Shown here: positions 5,679-14,267 of the stretch, one piece after another | Layout: every line of letters starts with the position of its first letter | How positions within the stretch are numbered: position 1 is the stretch's first letter | Assembly (NCBI GenBank): GCA_036655915.1 | Contig: JAVVPE010000027.1 | Span: forward strand, 1-22,405 | Origin: JAVWGW01 sp036655915 | Lineage (GTDB): Bacteria > Actinomycetota > Coriobacteriia > Coriobacteriales > Eggerthellaceae | Length of the DNA stretch: 22,405 bases | Direction: 5' to 3' | Translations under genes and position numbers: made by a program | Notes under the pieces: generated by a model | Databases searched by the model: none | What the model was told of the DNA's origin: nothing | What the model saw: only the letters and a program-made list of their open reading frames with translations

Positions 5679-6587
5679 ATGGAGTTTCCTGAAACGGTGC
5701 TTGAAGCGATAAAGGCGCGCTTTGTGGAAACAAACGGGTGCGTGCGCTTTGGCGGTACCGATCTTACAACGCGCAACGAGTATTACGTCATGCATCTTGC
5801 GGATAATCTTGTCGACACCATGGCTCAACAGCATAAAGTCGAATACTCCCAAGGCAGGGGAGTAGAACTCAACGAAAAAATGCGTGCGCTGCGTTCATCT
5901 GCGGCCATGACCTTTAATGTCCTGGGCAACGAAAATGTTTGTTTTGTGCGGCCGGGCTGTGCGCCCACGGGAACCTACAGTGTTTCCTATGAATATCAAC
6001 TGCCCCTTCTTGCGGGAAATTCCAACTGCGCCAATTTGGATGCCCGGCTTGTTTTGGCCGATGCATCACAGGTCGTGTACTGTGAAATGAAGATGGCCGA
6101 ATGGTTGTTAGGCTGGCCAAAGTTGTTGCGCGCTTCCTATTTAGATAGGGAGCGTTATCTCATTTCTGCCGCCCACGCGCAAGTTTTTATCGAAGTATTT
6201 GAATCCTTGGTAAAAAATGAAGTGCGCACCAAAGGCTCGCGGCAATCGAAGTATCTGCATTTCGATGCCCTGCAAATGACAAAACACCTGTTGGCGCTGT
6301 ATGGCAACCTGGATAATGAGCCGACGCGCAATCTTTCGCTGGTAAATTGCGTGTGGGAAATAAACGATGCGAGCGTGCTGGGCAAGTACGCCGAAAAATA
6401 CCGCACCCTGCTCGATAGTGAACACGAAGAATTCGCGGATTTCACCTGCAAGGTGCGCCCCATCTTAGAGCTATTTGAAAACCGCGGTATCAATTTTTCC
6501 CTGAGCTATGTGCCTCTCGATCAATTTCTAGCCTGCATCGACAAAACGGAAGCACAAAAAAAGAAACTGGCGCGCTACCTTTTATGA
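5679..6587 (+). CDS. Hypothetical protein, possible PD-(D/E)xK-like nuclease fold
   Basis: I do not recognise this 302-residue soluble protein with certainty. It has no signal peptide or membrane helix. The centre reads NLDARLVL followed about 13 residues later by YCEMKMAEWL. This Asp ... Glu-x-Lys spacing resembles the core of PD-(D/E)xK nucleases and faintly recalls the PGN_0703-type putative restriction enzymes, but the similarity is by eye only. An early Cys-rich section (VCFVRPGCAPTG) and a Lys-rich end (AQKKKLARYLL) are visible. The ATG follows AAGGATTAGGG, an acceptable ribosome binding site. It is a separate gene between the antitoxin cluster and ilvB, with no methylase or other restriction partner beside it. 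Confidence 0.75.
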   Translation: MEFPETVLEAIKARFVETNGCVRFGGTDLTTRNEYYVMHLADNLVDTMAQQHKVEYSQGRGVELNEKMRALRSSAAMTFNVLGNENVCFVRPGCAPTGTYSVSYEYQLPLLAGNSNCANLDARLVLADASQVVYCEMKMAEWLLGWPKLLRASYLDRERYLISAAHAQVFIEVFESLVKNEVRTKGSRQSKYLHFDALQMTKHLLALYGNLDNEPTRNLSLVNCVWEINDASVLGKYAEKYRTLLDSEHEEFADFTCKVRPILELFENRGINFSLSYVPLDQFLACIDKTEAQKKKLARYLL

Positions 6588-6774
6588 ACCCTACAACCGC
6601 TTGGGCGCACGGCGAAAAACAAAGCGGGGCAATGGGGTAGAATATTGCAGAAGAATTTATGGGGGAAACAGGAAGGCGGCGTGTGTGATGAATGGGCTGC
6701 AAAAAGCGGGCGAAGCTGAATTGGTGTCATCCTTGGATAATGTGGGAAGCCGCACCCGCCACGAAGGCGTAACC

Positions 6775-8538
6775 ATGAGCGGCGCGCAAGCTATCGTTGC
6801 GTCGCTGGAAGCCGAAGGGGTGCAGACCGTTTTTGGCTATCCGGGCGCGCAGGCCATCACGCTCTACGATGCGCTTTTTGATGCGCAAGCCATCACGCAT
6901 GTGTTGGCGCGCCACGAACAGGGTGCCGTGCACGAAGCCGATGGGTTTGCGCGTGCCAGCGGCAAGGTGGGCGTGGTGTTGGTCACCTCGGGACCCGGCG
7001 CCACCAATACGGTCACCGGCATTGCCACGGCCTACATGGATAGCGTGCCCCTTGTTATCATCACTGGTCAGGTGCCCCGCAGCGTCATCGGTACCGATGC
7101 GTTTCAGGAAGCTGACATCGTGGGCATCACCATGCCCGTGGTAAAGCACAGCTATCTTTTGCAGTCGGTGGACGATCTGACGAAAACGATGCGCGAAGCC
7201 TTCTTAATTGCTTCGACGGGTCGCCCCGGACCGGTGCTTATCGATGTTCCTTCCGATGTGGCGCAGATGCCCCTGGTGTTTCATTACCCCGATGAAGTGG
7301 CCATCGCTTCTTATAAGCCCACGGTGCGGGGCAATCCCAAACAGATAAAGCAGGCCACGGCACTGATAGCGCAGGCTCAGCGCCCCGTGCTCTATGCGGG
7401 CGGTGGCATCGTTTCCTCGGGTGCATCAGAGCAGCTTGAAGAACTTGCCGAAGCGATGCAGATACCCGTGGTGTGTACGCTTACCGCCAAGGGCGCGTTT
7501 GCTGCATCGCACCCTTTGTGCCTGGGGCCGGTTGGTATGCACGGATCGCGCTATGCCAATCGAGCCATAAATGAATCCGACCTTATTATCGCTGTTGGCG
7601 CGCGTTTTTCCGATCGCGTAACGGGGAAGCTGGCCGATTTTGCACCCGCGGCGCGTGTTATCCATATCGACATTGACCCTGCCGAAATTGGCAAAAATCG
7701 CTGTGCCAATGTGCCTATCGTGGGCGATGCCAAAGGTGTTTTGGCGGGCATCAGCGCCGCTTTGCGCAAGCTTGACGCACAGCCGCGCACGCACGATTGG
7801 CTGGCGCAGATAGAAACCTGGCGCGCTGCGCACCCTTTCTATCATCCTGGATTGCCGCCTACCGGCGAGTTTATCGCCCCGGAAGGTGCGCTTGATAAGC
7901 TGTCTGAACTGCTGGATCCCACTACGTCTATCGTTGTTACCGATGTGGGCCAGCACCAGATGTGGGCGGCTCAGCACATTGATCGCGAAGCGCCGCGCAC
8001 CTTTCTTTCCAGCGGCGGCGCGGGCACGATGGGTTTTGGCTTGCCGGCGGCTATCGGTGCTGCCTACGGCTGCCCCGCCGCGCAGATTGTGTGTATTTCG
8101 GGCGACGGGTCGCTGCAAATGAACGTGCAAGAAATGGCCACGGCAGCTGTGGGTGGCGTGAACCTTAAGGTGGTGCTGATGGATAATGCCTGCTTAGGCA
8201 TGGTGCATCAGTGGCAACAGCTGTTTTACGGCAAGCGCTACAGCGCCACGATGTTGGAAGGCAACCCCGATTTCGTCAAACTGGCACAAGCTTATGGATG
8301 GCAAGCGCAGCGCGTAAGCCGTCCCGCCGATGTAGAGCAGGCCTTCACGTGGTTGTTGGCAACCCAGGGTCCGGCGCTGCTTGATGTGCGCATCGATTCT
8401 GATGAAAACGTGTTTCCCATGGTGGCACCGGGCAATTCCATCCAAGATATCATCGGGGCACCCAACATGCGGGATGCTTCGCCCGATGGCGCCAGTGCTG
8501 CAGATAGTGCAGCCGACGATGAACAGGAAGGGGCTTAA
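6775..8538 (+). CDS. ilvB: Acetolactate synthase large subunit
   Basis: This is the thiamine-diphosphate enzyme that joins two pyruvates, or pyruvate and 2-oxobutyrate, in the first common step of valine, leucine and isoleucine synthesis. From ATG 6775 it has 587 residues. Visible marks are the substrate-channel motif GYPGAQ, catalytic Glu48 in RHEQGA, TSGPGATNTVTGIA, and the ThDP/Mg motif GDGS (443-446) with Asn471. The frame stays open upstream to ATG 6688 (29 more residues, AGGAAGG 11 nt before it) and TTG 6601. I prefer 6775 because MSGAQAIVASLEAEGV is where homologues begin and GAAGG lies 7 nt upstream. The usual GYPGG reads GYPGA here. About 25 polar residues extend the C-terminus. It is followed 5 bp later by ilvN. 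Confidence 0.95.
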   Translation: MSGAQAIVASLEAEGVQTVFGYPGAQAITLYDALFDAQAITHVLARHEQGAVHEADGFARASGKVGVVLVTSGPGATNTVTGIATAYMDSVPLVIITGQVPRSVIGTDAFQEADIVGITMPVVKHSYLLQSVDDLTKTMREAFLIASTGRPGPVLIDVPSDVAQMPLVFHYPDEVAIASYKPTVRGNPKQIKQATALIAQAQRPVLYAGGGIVSSGASEQLEELAEAMQIPVVCTLTAKGAFAASHPLCLGPVGMHGSRYANRAINESDLIIAVGARFSDRVTGKLADFAPAARVIHIDIDPAEIGKNRCANVPIVGDAKGVLAGISAALRKLDAQPRTHDWLAQIETWRAAHPFYHPGLPPTGEFIAPEGALDKLSELLDPTTSIVVTDVGQHQMWAAQHIDREAPRTFLSSGGAGTMGFGLPAAIGAAYGCPAAQIVCISGDGSLQMNVQEMATAAVGGVNLKVVLMDNACLGMVHQWQQLFYGKRYSATMLEGNPDFVKLAQAYGWQAQRVSRPADVEQAFTWLLATQGPALLDVRIDSDENVFPMVAPGNSIQDIIGAPNMRDASPDGASAADSAADDEQEGA

Positions 8539-8543
8539 AGCTC

Positions 8544-9029
8544 ATGCGTCATATACTTTCCGTTTTGGTCGAAAACAAGCCGGGCGTCCTGTCGCGGGTG
8601 ACGGGCCTTATTTCGCGGCGCGGCTTCAACATAGAATCGCTTTCTGTTGGCCCCACCGAACAGGCAAGCATGTCGCGCTTGACGGTTATCATGCATGCCG
8701 ATGGCGTGGCCTACGAACAGATTACCAAGCAGTTGCATAAGCTGATCAGCGTGCATAAAATAACCGACCTTACCAACGGATCCACCATCGAGCGCGAACT
8801 GGTGTTATTCAAGGTTAACGCCGAACCGGGGCAGCGCAATGAAATTATCGAAATCGCCAACGTCTTTCGCGCAAAAATTGTCGATGTGGGCAAAAGTTCG
8901 CTGACCATCGAAGCCACGGGCGACGAAAACAAGCTTAAGGGTATCGAAGATTTGCTGCATACCTACGGCATAAAAGAAATCACCCGCAGCGGCAAAATTG
9001 CCATATCGCGCAACAGCAAGGATGTGTAA
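8544..9029 (+). CDS. ilvN: Acetolactate synthase small regulatory subunit
   Basis: The 161-residue protein opens with an ACT domain (RHILSVLVENKPGVLSRVTGLISRRGFNIESL) and continues with the second conserved IlvN/IlvH domain ending in IKEITRSGKIAISR. It binds valine, gives feedback inhibition and raises the activity of the large subunit. The gap after ilvB is only 5 bp and the AGGAAGGGG ribosome binding site lies inside the end of ilvB, so the two are cotranscribed and probably made in step. Length and motifs are normal for the family. Confidence 0.96.
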   Translation: MRHILSVLVENKPGVLSRVTGLISRRGFNIESLSVGPTEQASMSRLTVIMHADGVAYEQITKQLHKLISVHKITDLTNGSTIERELVLFKVNAEPGQRNEIIEIANVFRAKIVDVGKSSLTIEATGDENKLKGIEDLLHTYGIKEITRSGKIAISRNSKDV

Positions 9030-9081
9030 GGATATATAAGGATGCAGAGCAACGCCTGCAGACGAGGAACGCCCGCAGATG
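9018..9081 (+). repeat. Short direct repeats at the ilvN-serC junction
   Basis: AAGGAT appears three times with a 10-bp step (9018, 9028, 9038), spanning the ilvN stop. It is followed by the pair AACGCCTGCAGACG (9051-9064) and AACGCCCGCAGATG (9068-9081), 12 of 14 bases alike, with a 17-bp step. They look like slippage products in the 179-bp spacer; no function is apparent. Confidence 0.5.
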
Positions 9082-9208
9082 AAAAAGCGCCGTATTCGCT
9101 CTATTACACTAAAGTCATGCGTTTGTCGGGTTACAATGCGCTATACGTTCAAAGGATGAACCCAAAACGTTGCCGGCCGTGTACCGGGGCGAGAAGGAGA
9201 TTGCGACT

Positions 9209-10294
9209 ATGGGCAGGGTGTACAACTTTTCAGCAGGGCCAGCGGTATTGCCAGAAGAAGTATTGCAGCAAGCGGCCGCCGAAATGATGGACTATCGCGG
9301 CTGCGGCATGTCGGTGATGGAAATGAGCCACCGCTCAAAGCCCTTCGCCGAAATTATCGAAACCGCCGAAGCGGATTTGCGCGAATTGATCGGTATTCCC
9401 GAAAATTATCGCGTGCTGTTTTTGCAGGGCGGCGCCTCTCAGCAGTTTGCCGCTGTGCCGCTTAATCTGATGAAAAACGGCGTGGCCGACTACATTATTA
9501 CCGGTGCCTGGGCAAAAAAGGCGTGGAAGGAAGCGGCGCTTTTCGGCGATGCGCGCGCCATCGCTTCCAGCGAAGATAAAACATTTTCCTACATTCCCGA
9601 TTGTTCTAACTTGCCCGTTTCCGCCGATGCCGATTACGTATACATCTGCGAAAACAACACCATTTACGGCACGAAATTCAAGCAACTGCCCAACACGCAG
9701 GGCAAAGATCTTGTGGCCGACGTTTCGTCGTGCTTTCTTTCTGAACCGGTTGATATTACGCGCTACGGCGTCATGTATGGCGGCGTGCAAAAAAATATTG
9801 GCCCTGCCGGCGTGGTCATTGCCATCATCCGCGAAGACCTTATTCGTGATGACGTGTTGCCCTGCACGCCCACGATGCTGAAGTGGAAAACGCAGGCCGA
9901 TGCGGGCTCGCTTTACAACACGCCGCCCGCTTACGGCATCTATATATGTGGCAAGGTGTTTAAGTGGATAAAGCAGCGCGGTGGCCTCGAAGCCATGCAG
10001 CAGCACAATGAAGAAAAAGCGGCGCTACTCTACGATTTCTTGGACCAGAGCACGCTTTTTTCCGGCACCGTGCGCGCCTGCGATCGCTCGCTGATGAACG
10101 TGCCGTTTGTAACGGGCGACCCAGCCGTGGATGCGGAGTTTATCGCCCAGGCCACAGCCGCCGCCGGGTTGACCAGCCTTAAGGGGCATCGCAGCGTGGG
10201 CGGCATGCGCGCAAGCATCTATAACGCCATGCCCAAAGCGGGCGTGAGTGCCCTGGTGGAATTCATGGATACGTTTGAGCGCGCCCGCGCGTAA
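9209..10294 (+). CDS. serC: Phosphoserine aminotransferase
   Basis: The PLP enzyme converts 3-phosphohydroxypyruvate and glutamate to phosphoserine, the second step of serine synthesis. The 361-residue protein has the family opening RVYNFSAGPAVLPEEVL, the GCGMSVMEMSHRS block, LFLQGGASQQF, and the PLP-binding Lys195 in YGGVQKNIGPAG. It ends with the substrate-loop GHRSVGGMRASIYNAMP. ATG 9209 is chosen because AAGGAGA lies 8 nt upstream and homologues start MxxVYNFSAGPA; an alternative start at 9170 adds 13 residues without family support. It is followed 78 bp later by serA, which makes its substrate. Confidence 0.97.
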   Translation: MGRVYNFSAGPAVLPEEVLQQAAAEMMDYRGCGMSVMEMSHRSKPFAEIIETAEADLRELIGIPENYRVLFLQGGASQQFAAVPLNLMKNGVADYIITGAWAKKAWKEAALFGDARAIASSEDKTFSYIPDCSNLPVSADADYVYICENNTIYGTKFKQLPNTQGKDLVADVSSCFLSEPVDITRYGVMYGGVQKNIGPAGVVIAIIREDLIRDDVLPCTPTMLKWKTQADAGSLYNTPPAYGIYICGKVFKWIKQRGGLEAMQQHNEEKAALLYDFLDQSTLFSGTVRACDRSLMNVPFVTGDPAVDAEFIAQATAAAGLTSLKGHRSVGGMRASIYNAMPKAGVSALVEFMDTFERARA

Positions 10295-10372
10295 GCGGGG
10301 GCAATGTGTTGTAAGTAACTTTAGGCTTGGGGTGTTTTGACACATCCAAGCCGTGTCGATGGGAGCAAAACT

Positions 10373-11956
10373 ATGGCGGAAAAAAGCGTACTTGTGTCAG
10401 AAAAGCTTGCGGAAGCAGGGCTTAACATCCTGCGCGGCAAAGGCTATGTGGTCGATGTCAAACTTGATTTGTCGCCCGAAGATCTTATTGCCACCATTCC
10501 TGCCTACGATGCGCTTATCGTGCGCAGCGCCACGCAGGTAACGCGTGAAGTTATCCAGGCGGGAACAAACCTGAAAATCATCGGTCGCGCGGGTGTGGGT
10601 GTCGACAACGTCGATGTGGAAGCCGCCACCGAAAGCGGCATCATCGTATGCAATGCCCCCACGTCAAACGTGGTATCAGCGGCCGAGCAGACCATGTGCC
10701 TGCTGCTGGCCTGTGCGCGCAATACGGCGCAGGCAAACGCTTCTATGCACCAGGGCTTATGGGAACGATCCAAGTTTACCGGTGTCGAACTCTACGAAAA
10801 GACGCTGGCCATTTTCGGCCTGGGCCGCATCGGCGGTTTGGTGGCCGAACGCGCACGTTCCTTCGGCATGAAGCTTATCGGCTACGACCCTTATTGCAGC
10901 CCGGAACGCGCCGAACAGCTGGGCGTAACGCTGTATGACAACGTTGATACCATCGTGCCTTTGGCCGATTTCATCACGGTTCACCTGCCCAAAACAAAAG
11001 AAACCATCGGCATGTTTGGGCCTAAGCAATACGCCGCCATGAAAGATGGCGTCATTTTGGTGAATGCGGCACGCGGCGGCATCTATGACATGGATTCGCT
11101 GGCCGATTTTGTTGCAGCAGGAAAAATTGGCGCAGCGGGCATCGATGTGTATGAAAAAGAACCGTGCACGCAAAGCCCTGTACACGAATTTTCCAACGTC
11201 GTTTTGACCCCTCACCTGGGTGCTTCCACAAAGGAAGCCCAGGCGCGCGCGGGCATTCAAACGGCCGAATATGTGGCTGCTGGCCTGGAAGGATCCATTG
11301 TGGCCACCGCGGTCAACATGGCACCGGTGCCGCCCGAAGTTATGGATATGGTGGGTCCTTACGTGCCGGCCTGTCAGATGATGGGTTCGATGTTGGCGCA
11401 GATAGATGGGGAAGTGCCGCAATTTTTGATCCTTACGGCGGCGGGTACCATCGCGACGGCCGACCCCTCCATTTTGGTTGCCGGCACGCTGGGTGGCATA
11501 CTTTCTTATCGCAACATTGCCACGGTAACTCCGGTCAACGCCGAAGTGGTTGCGCGCCAGCACGGCATCAAAATTGACACGCTTTCGCGCGGGGATGCCG
11601 CGGGCTACGCTTCGGCGGTAACGCTGGTGGCCGATGGCACAGAAATTTCGTGCTCGCTTACCGAAGCCGGCCACGCACCGCGCATTATTTCGCTGTTTGG
11701 CTACCGCATTGACATCGCCCCTGCCGCTCGTTCCCTCATCTTTGAATATGTGGATGCACCAGGGCGCATCGGTGTTATCGGCACCATCTTGGGCGAGGCT
11801 GGCATCAACATCACCACCATGCAGGTGGGGCTTAAGCCGGAAGAAAAAAATGCGCTCGTATACGTAAATGTCGATGACGAAGTGACGCAAGAAGTGCTCG
11901 ATGCTTTGCGCGCGGGCTTGGGTGAACTGAAAAACCTCTGGTATGTGAAGATGTAA
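10373..11956 (+). CDS. serA: D-3-phosphoglycerate dehydrogenase, long (type I) form
   Basis: The NAD-dependent enzyme oxidises 3-phosphoglycerate, the entry step of serine synthesis. The 527-residue protein has the full long layout: substrate and nucleotide domains (AIFGLGRIGGLVA), catalytic Arg234 in NAARGG, a Glu in DVYEKEP, and His281 in TPHLGAST. These are followed by the intervening ASB domain (about 320-440) and a C-terminal ACT domain (EYVDAPGRIGVIGTILGEAGINITTMQVG) that commonly senses serine. ATG 10373 is supported by GGGAG about 7 nt upstream; homologues start near here. It sits between serC and leuA with short gaps, so the run is likely one transcript. Confidence 0.97.
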   Translation: MAEKSVLVSEKLAEAGLNILRGKGYVVDVKLDLSPEDLIATIPAYDALIVRSATQVTREVIQAGTNLKIIGRAGVGVDNVDVEAATESGIIVCNAPTSNVVSAAEQTMCLLLACARNTAQANASMHQGLWERSKFTGVELYEKTLAIFGLGRIGGLVAERARSFGMKLIGYDPYCSPERAEQLGVTLYDNVDTIVPLADFITVHLPKTKETIGMFGPKQYAAMKDGVILVNAARGGIYDMDSLADFVAAGKIGAAGIDVYEKEPCTQSPVHEFSNVVLTPHLGASTKEAQARAGIQTAEYVAAGLEGSIVATAVNMAPVPPEVMDMVGPYVPACQMMGSMLAQIDGEVPQFLILTAAGTIATADPSILVAGTLGGILSYRNIATVTPVNAEVVARQHGIKIDTLSRGDAAGYASAVTLVADGTEISCSLTEAGHAPRIISLFGYRIDIAPAARSLIFEYVDAPGRIGVIGTILGEAGINITTMQVGLKPEEKNALVYVNVDDEVTQEVLDALRAGLGELKNLWYVKM

Positions 11957-11987
11957 GGTGAAGGTGTAAGCGAAAGGAATCACATTT

Positions 11988-13517
11988 ATGACCCGCAAGG
12001 TTGCCTTGTTCGATACTACCTTGCGCGATGGCGAGCAATCACCCGGCGCTTCTATGAACGCGGAGGAAAAGCTTGTTATTGCGCGTGAACTGGTGCGCCT
12101 TAAGGTCGATGTGATAGAAGCAGGCTTCCCCGTTTCTAGCCCGGGCGATTTTGAAAGCGTGCGCCGCATTGCCGAATTGGTGGGCGATGCGGCCTGCGTG
12201 TGCGCGCTTTCGCGGGCAGTGGAAGCCGATATTGCGGCGGCAGCCGATGCGCTGCGCTATTGCAAGCGCCCGCGCATTCACACGGGCCTGGGGGTTTCGG
12301 CCAGTCATCTGCACGACAAGTTGGGCATCACCGAAGATGAATGCGTGGACCGGGCCTGCCGCAGCGTGCGCTATGCCAAAACCTTTGTGGAAGATGTGCA
12401 ATTTTACGCCGAAGATGCGGGGCGGTCCGATTACGCATTTTTGGCGCGCGTGATCGAAGCGGTTATCGCCGCTGGTGCCACCGTGGTCAACATCCCCGAC
12501 ACCACGGGTTATTCGCTGCCTGAAGAATTCGGCGCGCGCATACGCTATTTGAGGGACAACGTGGCGGGCATTGAAAACACGACGCTGTCGGTGCATTGCC
12601 ACAACGATTTGGGCATGGCCACCGCCTTGGCGCTTGCGGGCGTGCGTGCGGGGGCGACGCAGGTGGAATGCACCATCAATGGCCTGGGCGAACGCGCGGG
12701 CAACACTGCCATGGAAGAAGTGGTTATGGCCATTGCCACCCATGGGGAAGAACTTAACGCCCACACCACGGTAAACACACGGGAATTTGTGAAGGCCAGC
12801 CGCCTTGTTTCGTCCATTACGGGCATGAATGTGCAGGCTAACAAGGCCATTGTGGGCGCTAACGCCTTCGCGCATTCTTCGGGCATCCACCAAGATGGCG
12901 TTTTGAAGAAGCGCGAAACCTATGAGATTATCGATCCCGCTTCTGTGGGCGCAGGTCAAAGCCGTATTGTGCTTACAGCGCGCAGTGGGCACGCCGCCCT
13001 AGCTGCCCGCTTAGAAGATTTGGGCTACGTGCTTGCCCCCGATGTGCTTAATAAGGTATACACCGCTTTTCTTGCCTTGGCCGACAAGAAGAAGGAAATC
13101 TACGACGAGGACCTTGAAAGCATTATCGGCGAACACGGCCGCAATGCCAGCGCGGTCTATACGCTTGAAAGTGTGCAGATCAGCTGTGGTTTTCCGCTTA
13201 CGCCTACCGCTACAGTCACCCTGCGCGATGCGACAGGCACGGTGACTACCGCCTGCGAAGTGGGGTCGGGTCCGGTCGATGCCGTGTATAAGGCGGTCAA
13301 CAAAATTGTACAGGTTGAAAACGACTTGACCGAATTCAGCGTGCAATCGGTCACCCGCGGCATCGATGCCTTGGGCGAAGTGGCTATTCGCGTGGCGGCG
13401 CCCGATGGGCAGCTGTTCACTGGCCGTGGTGCCGATGGAGATATCATCGTTTCCTCCACAAAAGCCTACCTCAATGCCCTTAATCGCTTGATAAACCATA
13501 AACGCGCTTCGGCCTAG
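11988..13517 (+). CDS. leuA: 2-isopropylmalate synthase
   Basis: The enzyme condenses acetyl-CoA with 2-oxoisovalerate, the first committed step of leucine synthesis. In the 509-residue protein, LFDTTLRDGEQSPG (7-20) carries metal-binding Asp14 and the catalytic arginine; HCHND at 203-207 supplies the metal histidines, and GLGERAGNTAMEEVV follows. The region from about residue 390 has the regulatory leucine-binding domain, with a STKAYLNALNRL ending typical of bacterial LeuA. The length and this domain separate it from homocitrate and citramalate synthases, though (R)-citramalate synthase (CimA) of similar length cannot be fully excluded. The start has AAAGGA 8 nt upstream. It follows serA by 31 bp. 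Confidence 0.93.
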   Translation: MTRKVALFDTTLRDGEQSPGASMNAEEKLVIARELVRLKVDVIEAGFPVSSPGDFESVRRIAELVGDAACVCALSRAVEADIAAAADALRYCKRPRIHTGLGVSASHLHDKLGITEDECVDRACRSVRYAKTFVEDVQFYAEDAGRSDYAFLARVIEAVIAAGATVVNIPDTTGYSLPEEFGARIRYLRDNVAGIENTTLSVHCHNDLGMATALALAGVRAGATQVECTINGLGERAGNTAMEEVVMAIATHGEELNAHTTVNTREFVKASRLVSSITGMNVQANKAIVGANAFAHSSGIHQDGVLKKRETYEIIDPASVGAGQSRIVLTARSGHAALAARLEDLGYVLAPDVLNKVYTAFLALADKKKEIYDEDLESIIGEHGRNASAVYTLESVQISCGFPLTPTATVTLRDATGTVTTACEVGSGPVDAVYKAVNKIVQVENDLTEFSVQSVTRGIDALGEVAIRVAAPDGQLFTGRGADGDIIVSSTKAYLNALNRLINHKRASA

Positions 13518-13524
13518 GCTTTTT

Positions 13525-13555
13525 CCCCCGAAAAAAACACCCCTGCTGAACAGGG
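13525..13555 (-). terminator. Weak minus-strand terminator-like hairpin
   Basis: Read on the minus strand, a 5-bp stem CCCTG-N5-CAGGG (13555-13541) is followed by GTGTTTTTTTCGG. No minus-strand gene ends here, so it may only stop antisense transcripts. Read on the plus strand it has no T-run, so it is not a terminator for leuA. Confidence 0.25.
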
Positions 13556-13678
13556 CAGTAAGAAAGTGTAAGGTCTACGCAAGATTCCATCAGATTCCTT
13601 ATAGATCCCGTTGAGAAATGTGGCGGCGCTGCGTAAGGTGCGTCCTCTAAACTTGGAAACAAGTGAAAGGGGACCAAC

Positions 13679-14254
13679 ATGGTCGAAGCAGTAGTGGAAC
13701 AAAAGAAGCCCGCGCCACGGCGACGGGGAAAAGCAACAACAACAAGCAAAACGCCTGCGGGTAAAACGCTGCCCGCGCCCAAGGCGGCAAAGGGCGGGGC
13801 GAAACCGGTGAGCAAAGCACCCCTCACGCCCCCGCTTGAGGGCGGCGCTGCGCCGCAGGTGCCCAAACCGGCACCGGCCAAGAAGATGCACAACAAAACA
13901 TTGGGTGCGCGCGGCGAACACGCGGCGGTGCTTTTTTTGGAGCGCCGCGGCTATGAAATTGTCGAACGCAACTGGGTATGTCCTGGTGGTGAGGCCGATA
14001 TTATCGCGCGCGACGATGACGGCTGCCTTGTGTTTATCGAGGTAAAAACCCGCTCCGGTGCAGAAAAAGGCTTTCCCTCAGAAGCGGTCACGGCGGCTAA
14101 GCGCGCGCGTTACGAAAAGATTGCCACCTATTACTTGGCGCAGCACCCCCTAGAAGATGTGTATGTGCGCTTCGACGTGGTGTCCATTGTGGTGGTGGCA
14201 CCCGAGCGCGCGTTTATTCGCCACCACATCAACGCCTTCGGCGTGGGCGAATAG
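13679..14254 (+). CDS. yraN: YraN/UPF0102-family protein with a long basic N-terminal extension
   Basis: The C-terminal 120 residues are a clear UPF0102 domain: LGARGEHAAVLFLERRGYEIVERNW, then GEADIIARDDDGCLVFIEVKTRS, which carries the Asp ... Glu-x-Lys of an endonuclease-like (Holliday-junction resolvase-related) fold. The biochemical role is still unclear. The first 70 residues are an unusual low-complexity Lys/Pro/Ala/Thr tail, which could bind nucleic acid. ATG 13679 has AAAGGGG 6 nt upstream and is preferred; an internal ATG at 13886 would give a family-sized protein with a weaker ribosome binding site. It begins the yraN-comM-dprA set, a common gene order, and 13 bp separate it from comM. 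Confidence 0.92.
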   Translation: MVEAVVEQKKPAPRRRGKATTTSKTPAGKTLPAPKAAKGGAKPVSKAPLTPPLEGGAAPQVPKPAPAKKMHNKTLGARGEHAAVLFLERRGYEIVERNWVCPGGEADIIARDDDGCLVFIEVKTRSGAEKGFPSEAVTAAKRARYEKIATYYLAQHPLEDVYVRFDVVSIVVVAPERAFIRHHINAFGVGE

Positions 14255-14267
14255 GGCGCCGGGCGCC

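Noticed and set aside
6688..6774. Leader peptide for attenuation of ilvB
   Set aside because: The open frame before ATG 6775 is in frame with ilvB and is not rich in Leu, Val or Ile; no terminator/antiterminator pair is visible.
7426..8130. Minus-strand open frame of 234 codons
   Set aside because: It lies wholly inside ilvB on the other strand and shows no domain or start signal.
9042..9287. Open frame of 81 codons starting before serC
   Set aside because: It overlaps serC by about 80 bp in another frame, matches no family and has an odd, Arg/Cys-rich composition; the spacing of AAGG before its ATG is likely chance.
10757..12169. Minus-strand open frame of 470 codons
   Set aside because: It is antisense to serA and leuA, whose catalytic motifs are clear; long antisense frames are common in GC-rich genes and this one has a His/Arg-rich shadow composition.
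12039..12992. Minus-strand open frame of 317 codons
   Set aside because: It is a shadow of leuA with no ribosome binding site or recognisable motif.
14157..14267. Longer N-terminus of ComM
   Set aside because: The extra 37 residues overlap yraN in another frame, are Trp/Cys-rich and precede the normal family start MYGQCVV.
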